The notes under the pieces are model-generated. The model saw only the letters and a list, made by a program, of their open reading frames with translations. It searched no databases and was not told where the DNA came from. Of a DNA stretch of 64,000 nt, positions 59,929 through 64,000 are shown piece after piece. Position 1 is the stretch's first letter, and each line of letters opens with the position of its first letter. Both the position numbers and the translations under genes were made by a program. The stretch is from Methanocaldococcus vulcanius M7 (GTDB lineage Archaea; AGJL01; Methanococci; Methanococcales; Methanocaldococcaceae), in the NCBI RefSeq assembly GCF_000024625.1, contig NC_013407.1, forward strand, positions 1,426,001 to 1,490,000. Reading direction: 5' to 3'.

Positions 59929-59971
59929 GATTTATATTTAGATGAGGCACCGAAAAGGTGCTGATAAAGTC
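59929..59971 (+). promoter_or_regulatory. 3' UTR hairpin of hdrA, non-canonical SECIS candidate
   Basis: GCACC-GAAAA-GGTGC (59947-59961) sits inside GATTTAT (59929-59935) and ATAAAGTC (59964-59971), which pair with one bulge. It is the only structured element between hdrA and vhuD, but it lacks the GAA/A internal loop seen in the two downstream SECIS elements. Confidence 0.45.
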
Positions 59972-60043
59972 AGATATTTAAAAAATTAATGAAACTCAAA
60001 ATAATTAAAAAAATATAAAATAATTATCTCTCGGTGATCAACT

Positions 60044-60445
60044 ATGGATCCTGTAATTATTGCCTTCTGTTGTTATCAATGAGGATACGGGGCTGCTGAT
60101 TTAGCAGGAACAAGTAGAATGCAATACCCTGCAACCGTAAGGATCGTAAGGCTCCCATGCACAGGTAAATTCGACATAACCTATGCTTTAAGAGCTTTCC
60201 AGAAGGGAGCCGATGCCGTTATGGTTGTAGGGTGAAAAAAAGGAGAATGTGCTTACGAAACAGGAAACTTTAAAGCTGAAGAGAGGGTTAGGTTCACTCA
60301 ACAATTATTAGATGAATTGGGAATCGGTGGAGAAAGAATAGATATGTTTTTCATGTCTGCTGCTGAGGCAGATAAATTCGTCTCCGCCGTTAACGAAATG
60401 ACCTCAAGAATAGAAAAACTCGGACCTAACCCTCTCAAAGAATAA
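60044..60445 (+). CDS. vhuD: F420-non-reducing hydrogenase iron-sulfur subunit D, with two selenocysteines
   Basis: 133 residues. In-frame TGA codons at 60080-60082 (CCYQ-U-GYGAADLAG, residue 13) and 60233-60235 (VMVVG-U-KKGEC, residue 64) align with cysteines of MvhD/VhcD that bind a 2Fe-2S cluster. VhuD passes electrons from the hydrogenase to HdrA. No uninterrupted reading frame longer than about 66 codons exists here, so ordinary gene finders miss it. Start follows GGTGATC; a canonical SECIS follows the stop. Confidence 0.93.
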
Positions 60446-60530
60446 GCCGAAGATTAAAGGGATGAGTTCTCTCGGGAACCCACAAGGGACCGAGAGGACG
60501 ACCGCCCCTACGTGAGGGGTTCTTCGGCTT
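60444..60530 (+). promoter_or_regulatory. SECIS element of vhuD inside a three-way junction
   Basis: The SECIS hairpin at 60469-60496 is CTCTCGG-GAA-CCC-ACAA-GGG-A-CCGAGAG, with the archaeal GAA/A internal loop. It is enclosed by a perfect 10-bp stem, AAGCCGAAGA (60444-60453) with TCTTCGGCTT (60521-60530), which also encloses a second hairpin, CCCCT-ACGTG-AGGGG (60505-60519). The outer stem begins within the stop codon. Confidence 0.92.
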
Positions 60531-60630
60531 TAACTTAAAATAATTTTAGTTTTTTAGATTTTAAAACACTTATAATTGCAAAATAATACACAAAACACAA
60601 CACATAGATTCAAATTATTGGGTGATTATC

Positions 60631-61488
60631 TTGGCAGTTAAAGTAGGGATGATCCAACTCTGTGGGTGCTCTGGTTGCCACATATCCCTATTAGACCTAC
60701 ACGAGAAACTATTGGAAGTATTGCCAAATTTAGAAATTGTTTATGGCCCAATTGTGGCAGATCCTAAAGAGATTCCAGAAGGAATAGATGTGTTCTTAGT
60801 AGAAGGAGGAATAAGAAACGAGCACGATGAACATTTAATTCATGAAATAAGAGAAAAGTCAAAAATTGTTATTGCATGGGGAACCTGTGCCGCCTATGGA
60901 GGAATTCCAGGTTTAGGAAATCTATACAAAAAAGAAGAATTACTAAATTATGTCTACTCAACTGACTCAACAGAAAATAAAGGAGAAATACCTTCAGAAG
61001 AAATTCCACCACTTGAAGAGTATGTTAAACCAATAAAGGACTTCATAAAAGTGGATTATACAATACCGGGATGCCCTCCAACACCAAAAATGATCGCAGA
61101 TGCAATTATAGCACTACTAAATGGAGAAGAACCAAAATTACCAACAAAGATCGTATGTGATGAATGTTCAAGAAAAAAAGAGAATGTCTTTCCGGAAACA
61201 TTTAAAAGAACTTATGAAGGAAAACCAGATCCAGAAAGATGCTTATTTGAGCAAGGATACACTTGCTTAGGATTTGCTACAAGAGCAGGTTGTGGAGCAA
61301 AATGCCCAAGTGCAGGAGTTCCATGTAGGGGTTGTTTCGGTAAAACAGATAGATCACTGGACTTAGGTGCTAACGCTGCTAACGTGTTGGCTAATGCAGG
61401 AGAGGCCTCATTAAAAATCCCTGATAAAGTAGCTCTGTTGAACAGATTTACACTACCTGACGCTCTAATAAACAGAAAAGCCAAATAA
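60631..61488 (+). CDS. vhuG: F420-non-reducing hydrogenase small subunit
   Basis: About 285 residues, the [NiFe]-hydrogenase small subunit with three iron-sulfur clusters. The proximal-cluster motif CGCSGCHISLLDLHE is at the N-terminus, then AWGTCAAYGGIPGL, YTIPGCPPTPKMIADA, and C-terminal cysteines (CLGFATRAGCGAKCPSAGVP, CRGCFG). No Tat signal, so it is cytoplasmic. TTG 60631 is chosen because GGTGAT lies at 60621-60626; the GTG at 60622 overlaps that site. Confidence 0.94.
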   Translation: MAVKVGMIQLCGCSGCHISLLDLHEKLLEVLPNLEIVYGPIVADPKEIPEGIDVFLVEGGIRNEHDEHLIHEIREKSKIVIAWGTCAAYGGIPGLGNLYKKEELLNYVYSTDSTENKGEIPSEEIPPLEEYVKPIKDFIKVDYTIPGCPPTPKMIADAIIALLNGEEPKLPTKIVCDECSRKKENVFPETFKRTYEGKPDPERCLFEQGYTCLGFATRAGCGAKCPSAGVPCRGCFGKTDRSLDLGANAANVLANAGEASLKIPDKVALLNRFTLPDALINRKAK

Positions 61489-61582
61489 ATTCAAAAATAA
61501 ATTATGTTAAAAATCAAAATTAAACTTAAAAACAAACTCAAATAATATAGATAATATAAAATACAAAAATAAGGGTGAATTT

Positions 61583-62839
61583 ATGGGGAAGATAGTAATT
61601 GAGCCCCTATCAAGGTTAGAAGGGCACGGAAAGGTTACAATAACATTAGACGAGGACGGAAAACCAAAAGACGTTAAGCTACATATAACAGCATTAAGAG
61701 GATTCGAACAGTTTGTTATTGGAAGGCCAGCTGAGGAAGTTCCAAGAATCGTTCCGAGAATCTGTGGTATTTGTCAGACAGCCCACCACTTAGCAAGTGT
61801 AAAAGCGATAGACAGTGCTTGGGGTGTTGAAATCCCTGAAGTAGCTAAAAAATTAAGAGAATTAATGCTTGTAGGAAACATGATTCACAGCCACGCTTTG
61901 CACTTCTACTTCTTAGCGGCTCCTGACTTCGTTCTTGGAGTAGATGCAGATCCAGCAATAAGAAACGTTGTTGGAGTTATAGATAAGGCCCCAGAAGTTG
62001 CTAAACAAGCAATTGCTCTAAGAAAATTTGGTCAAAGTATAGTTGAAGCCGTCGGAGGAAAAGCAATACATCCCGTTACAGGAATTCCAGGAGGACAATC
62101 AAAACCACTTACAGAAGAAGAAAGAGATGCCCTATTAAAAGAAGTAGATCAGATGATAGAATATGGAAAAAACGGAGTAGAACTCATAAAACAGATAAAC
62201 GAAAAATTCATGGATCAGATAAAAACACTTGGAGTTATAGACACATACTACCTCGGTTTAGTTAAAGATGGAAAACATAACTTCTATGACGATACATTAA
62301 GATTCTTATCTCCTGATGGAAAAGAAAAAGTTGAGTTTAAACCGGAAGAATATTTGGACTATATTGGAGAATACGTAGTCCCATACAACTATGTAAAACA
62401 CCCTTACTACAAAAAAGTCGGCTATCCTGAAGGAGTTTATAGGGTTGGGCCATTAGCAATGCTAAACGTTTGTGATGAAATGGAGACCCCACTTGCAGAA
62501 GAATACAGAAAAGAATTTTTAGAGATCTTTGGATTTCCAGCAAATCAATCATTAGCTTACCACCATGCAAGATTAATAGAACTTTTAAGTGCATGTGAAA
62601 GAGCAAAAACACTCTTGGAAGATAACAGTATAACATCCGATGACATCAAAACAGATGTTGAACCAAAAGCAGGAAACGGTGTTGGGGTTGTCTACGCTCC
62701 AAGAGGTGTTCTAATCCACAACTACGAAACAGACGACAATGGAATAGTAATTAAAGCAAACATGATAGTTGCAACAACCCACAACGTCCCAACTATGGAA
62801 AAAGCAATACAACAAGCAGCACAAGAGATATTCAAATAA
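61583..62839 (+). CDS. vhuA: F420-non-reducing hydrogenase large subunit (lacking the C-terminal Ni ligand pair)
   Basis: 418 residues. The N-terminal nickel motif RICGICQTAHHLAS near residue 57 is present, after PLSRLEGHGKVTI. The usual C-terminal DPCxxCxxH motif is absent: the protein ends QQAAQEIFK. That motif is supplied by the separate selenopeptide VhuU just downstream. Start preceded by AGGGTGA. Confidence 0.96.
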   Translation: MGKIVIEPLSRLEGHGKVTITLDEDGKPKDVKLHITALRGFEQFVIGRPAEEVPRIVPRICGICQTAHHLASVKAIDSAWGVEIPEVAKKLRELMLVGNMIHSHALHFYFLAAPDFVLGVDADPAIRNVVGVIDKAPEVAKQAIALRKFGQSIVEAVGGKAIHPVTGIPGGQSKPLTEEERDALLKEVDQMIEYGKNGVELIKQINEKFMDQIKTLGVIDTYYLGLVKDGKHNFYDDTLRFLSPDGKEKVEFKPEEYLDYIGEYVVPYNYVKHPYYKKVGYPEGVYRVGPLAMLNVCDEMETPLAEEYRKEFLEIFGFPANQSLAYHHARLIELLSACERAKTLLEDNSITSDDIKTDVEPKAGNGVGVVYAPRGVLIHNYETDDNGIVIKANMIVATTHNVPTMEKAIQQAAQEIFK

Positions 62840-62924
62840 ACAAACAAAAATACAATAAAAAATAAATAAAAAAATAAAAAAATGAGAAAAAATTAACGAT
62901 CATCAAAGTAATTACGGTGATAAA

Positions 62925-63077
62925 ATGACAGAAAAAAGCACAGTAAAAGTTGATGAAGTAAAATTAAACTTAATAGAAATGGTTTTAAGAGCTTATGATC
63001 CTTGATACTCATGTGCTGCTCACATAATAGTAAAAGATGAAAAAGGAAACAAAATTATTGAGGTTATTAAAGAATAA
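62925..63077 (+). CDS. vhuU: F420-non-reducing hydrogenase selenopeptide subunit
   Basis: 50 residues with in-frame TGA at 63003-63005: LRAYDP-U-YSCAAHIIVKD. The DPUxxC motif supplies the nickel ligands missing from VhuA, with Sec replacing the first Cys. In the related M. voltae enzyme this peptide is processed after the motif; here the tail past AAH (20 residues) would be the removable extension. Start follows CGGTGATAAA. A canonical SECIS starts in its stop codon. Confidence 0.95.
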
Positions 63078-63112
63078 GCTCACAACCGAACCCATTTGGG
63101 AGGTTGTGGGCT
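63077..63112 (+). promoter_or_regulatory. SECIS element of vhuU
   Basis: AGCTCACAACC-GAA-CCC-ATTT-GGG-A-GGTTGTGGGCT: an 11-bp stem with one G-U pair, the GAA/A internal loop, a 3-bp GC helix and a 4-base loop. It begins with the last base of the stop codon. Confidence 0.93.
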
Positions 63113-63116
63113 CTTC

Positions 63117-63163
63117 CCCTCTATGCAGAGGGATTTGCTAAAATCCTTTTTGTGGATTTTAGC
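63117..63163 (+). repeat. Two further perfect hairpins between vhuU and vhuB
   Basis: CCCTCT-ATGC-AGAGGG (63117-63132) and GCTAAAATCC-TTTTTGT-GGATTTTAGC (63137-63163), directly after the SECIS. They may be a processing or attenuation site; no function is assigned. Confidence 0.65.
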
Positions 63164-63189
63164 GTATAATTTTTAGGAGGATGAGATTA

Positions 63190-64000
63190 ATGAGCATAGT
63201 GATTCAGAGGGATGTTTGTTTGGTTTGTTATGCTTGTCAGGCGGAGTGTCCTACTGGGGCGATTGATATAGATAGTTTTAGGGTTTGTGATTTGTGTATG
63301 GAGTGTGTTATGGTTTGTCCGACTGGGGCTTTGATGGAAGAAGAGATTGAGGTTAATGGGAAGAAGTTGAAGAGGGTTAATTATTTGGCTCATAAGTGTG
63401 AAAAGTGTGGGGCTTGTGCTAATGCTTGCCCTATTGGTATAAAGAGGGTTGATGATACTTTCCCTTACTCGAAGGGGCATTGTGTTCTTTGTCAGAAGTG
63501 TATTGACGTCTGCCCAATAGAGATCATCTCAATACCTGGAGTGATTGATAAACCGAAGAAGGAAGTTAAAGCTCCAAAAGAACCAATTGTCGTTACTGAT
63601 GATTGTGTGGGTTGTGGAGTTTGTGTTCCTGAGTGTCCTGTAGGAGCTATAACGTTAGAGGATGGTAAGGCGGTTATTGATAAGAGTAAGTGTGTTTATT
63701 GTAGTATTTGCGCTCAAACGTGTCCGTGGAATGCAATTTTCGTGGCTGGAAAGATTCCTAAAAAAAGGAGGAAAGAGGTTAAAAAATTCGAAGTTGATGC
63801 AGAAAAATGCGTTTACTGCTTAAAATGCGTCGAAATCTGCCCAGGAGATATGATCAAAGTTGATGAAAACAACATGATCGTAGTGCCACCAAAATCATGC
63901 CCCGCCTGTAAACTCTGCGTTAACACCTGCCCAGTTAATGCTTTAGATTTAGAGGTTAAACTAAGCTCCCCACACCCAATAACTGACGAGGGTTTAGTCA
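63190..64000 (+). CDS. vhuB: Polyferredoxin VhuB (3' end outside window)
   Basis: At least 270 residues with repeated 4Fe-4S motifs, e.g. [108 protein letters not shown] and [16 protein letters not shown], so eight clusters before the edge. It conducts electrons within the hydrogenase complex. ATG 63190 is set by AGGAGGATGA; ATG 63181 lies within that site. Codon choice changes sharply along the gene. Confidence 0.95.
   Translation, partial: MSIVIQRDVCLVCYACQAECPTGAIDIDSFRVCDLCMECVMVCPTGALMEEEIEVNGKKLKRVNYLAHKCEKCGACANACPIGIKRVDDTFPYSKGHCVLCQKCIDVCPIEIISIPGVIDKPKKEVKAPKEPIVVTDDCVGCGVCVPECPVGAITLEDGKAVIDKSKCVYCSICAQTCPWNAIFVAGKIPKKRRKEVKKFEVDAEKCVYCLKCVEICPGDMIKVDENNMIVVPPKSCPACKLCVNTCPVNALDLEVKLSSPHPITDEGLV

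Noticed and set aside
59941-59966. hdrA 3' hairpin as a C/D box sRNA (GATGA...CTGA)
   Set aside because: Far too short between boxes to hold guides; kept only as a kink-turn-like or SECIS-like element.
62337-62636. 99-codon minus-strand frame inside vhuA
   Set aside because: Shadow of the highly conserved vhuA frame, without its own signals.

Overview
The window is an AT-rich archaeal chromosome segment from a hyperthermophilic methanogen of the order Methanococcales, most likely a Methanocaldococcus species. The evidence is the gene content: HdrA and the Vhu hydrogenase written as selenoproteins, AtwA, the McrA-type YcaO enzyme, GTP cyclohydrolase III, wyosine synthase Taw1, archaeal Rpo subunits, RNase P Rpp21 and MCM. 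Supporting signs are GGTGA-type ribosome binding sites, TATA-box promoters, and GC-rich RNA genes in an AT-rich background. From memory, several blocks match Methanocaldococcus jannaschii order (for example rpoE to rpoL, hemA to a ferredoxin, rnp4-mcm-tal-aminotransferase, and hdrA-vhuDGAUB). The blocks are shuffled and the proteins differ, so this is a relative and not that strain; I cannot name the species.

Layout. 1-9 kb: pheS (cut by the window edge), engB, carA, serA, a PP-loop ATPase with a membrane protein, then an unusual chemoreceptor-like protein with a C-terminal rhodanese domain, convergent with a KaiC-like ATPase pair. 9.5-17.8 kb: a CofE paralogue, a MEMO protein, a small Gly/Arg-rich plus zinc-ribbon pair behind a perfect palindrome, ADH synthase, a phosphohexomutase, initiator tRNA-Met, the small subunit of an aconitase-X type dehydratase, NifB and YcaO. 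17.9-19.8 kb: a CTAG-type restriction-modification pair whose nuclease gene looks frameshifted, followed by decayed sequence. 19.8-29.6 kb: hisD, a Nfo-like protein, tatD/pyrB, a SAM uroporphyrinogen methyltransferase, rnp4, mcm, transaldolase with a duplicated 3' end around a structured insert, and a class V aminotransferase. 29.9-45.3 kb: MATE transporter, tRNA G10 methyltransferase, PUA/PAPS-reductase-like protein, MarC, NodU-type carbamoyltransferase behind a cloverleaf-shaped inverted repeat, hemA, a DUS-like protein, GTP cyclohydrolase III, ferredoxin, taw1, a binding-protein/4Fe-4S membrane protein pair, tsr3-rpl40e, and a SpoIIM-like protein with HMG-CoA reductase. 45.5-57.4 kb: atwA, mobA, tRNA-Glu and tRNA-Arg, a transcription/translation block (rpoE, spt4, rps24e, rps27ae, rpoL), a site-2 protease, cbiT, tyrS, ahcY and a DUF4013-like membrane protein.

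57.6-64 kb is the most distinctive region. A GC-rich structured RNA candidate is followed by hdrA-vhuD-vhuG-vhuA-vhuU-vhuB, which encodes the electron-bifurcating heterodisulfide reductase/F420-non-reducing hydrogenase. Four in-frame UGA codons (one in hdrA, two in vhuD, one in vhuU) are read as selenocysteine. Canonical archaeal SECIS hairpins follow vhuD and vhuU; the hairpin after hdrA does not match the consensus. vhuB runs off the window end and has a striking synonymous-codon mosaic.

The genes together cover methanogenic electron flow (Hdr/Vhu, AtwA and YcaO acting on methyl-CoM reductase), tetrapyrrole and cofactor synthesis (HemA, uroporphyrinogen methyltransferase, CbiT, MobA, GTP cyclohydrolase III), isoprenoid synthesis (HmgA, dehydratase small subunit) and core information processing. 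All annotation comes from reading the sequence and recalling protein families; no database search was run.
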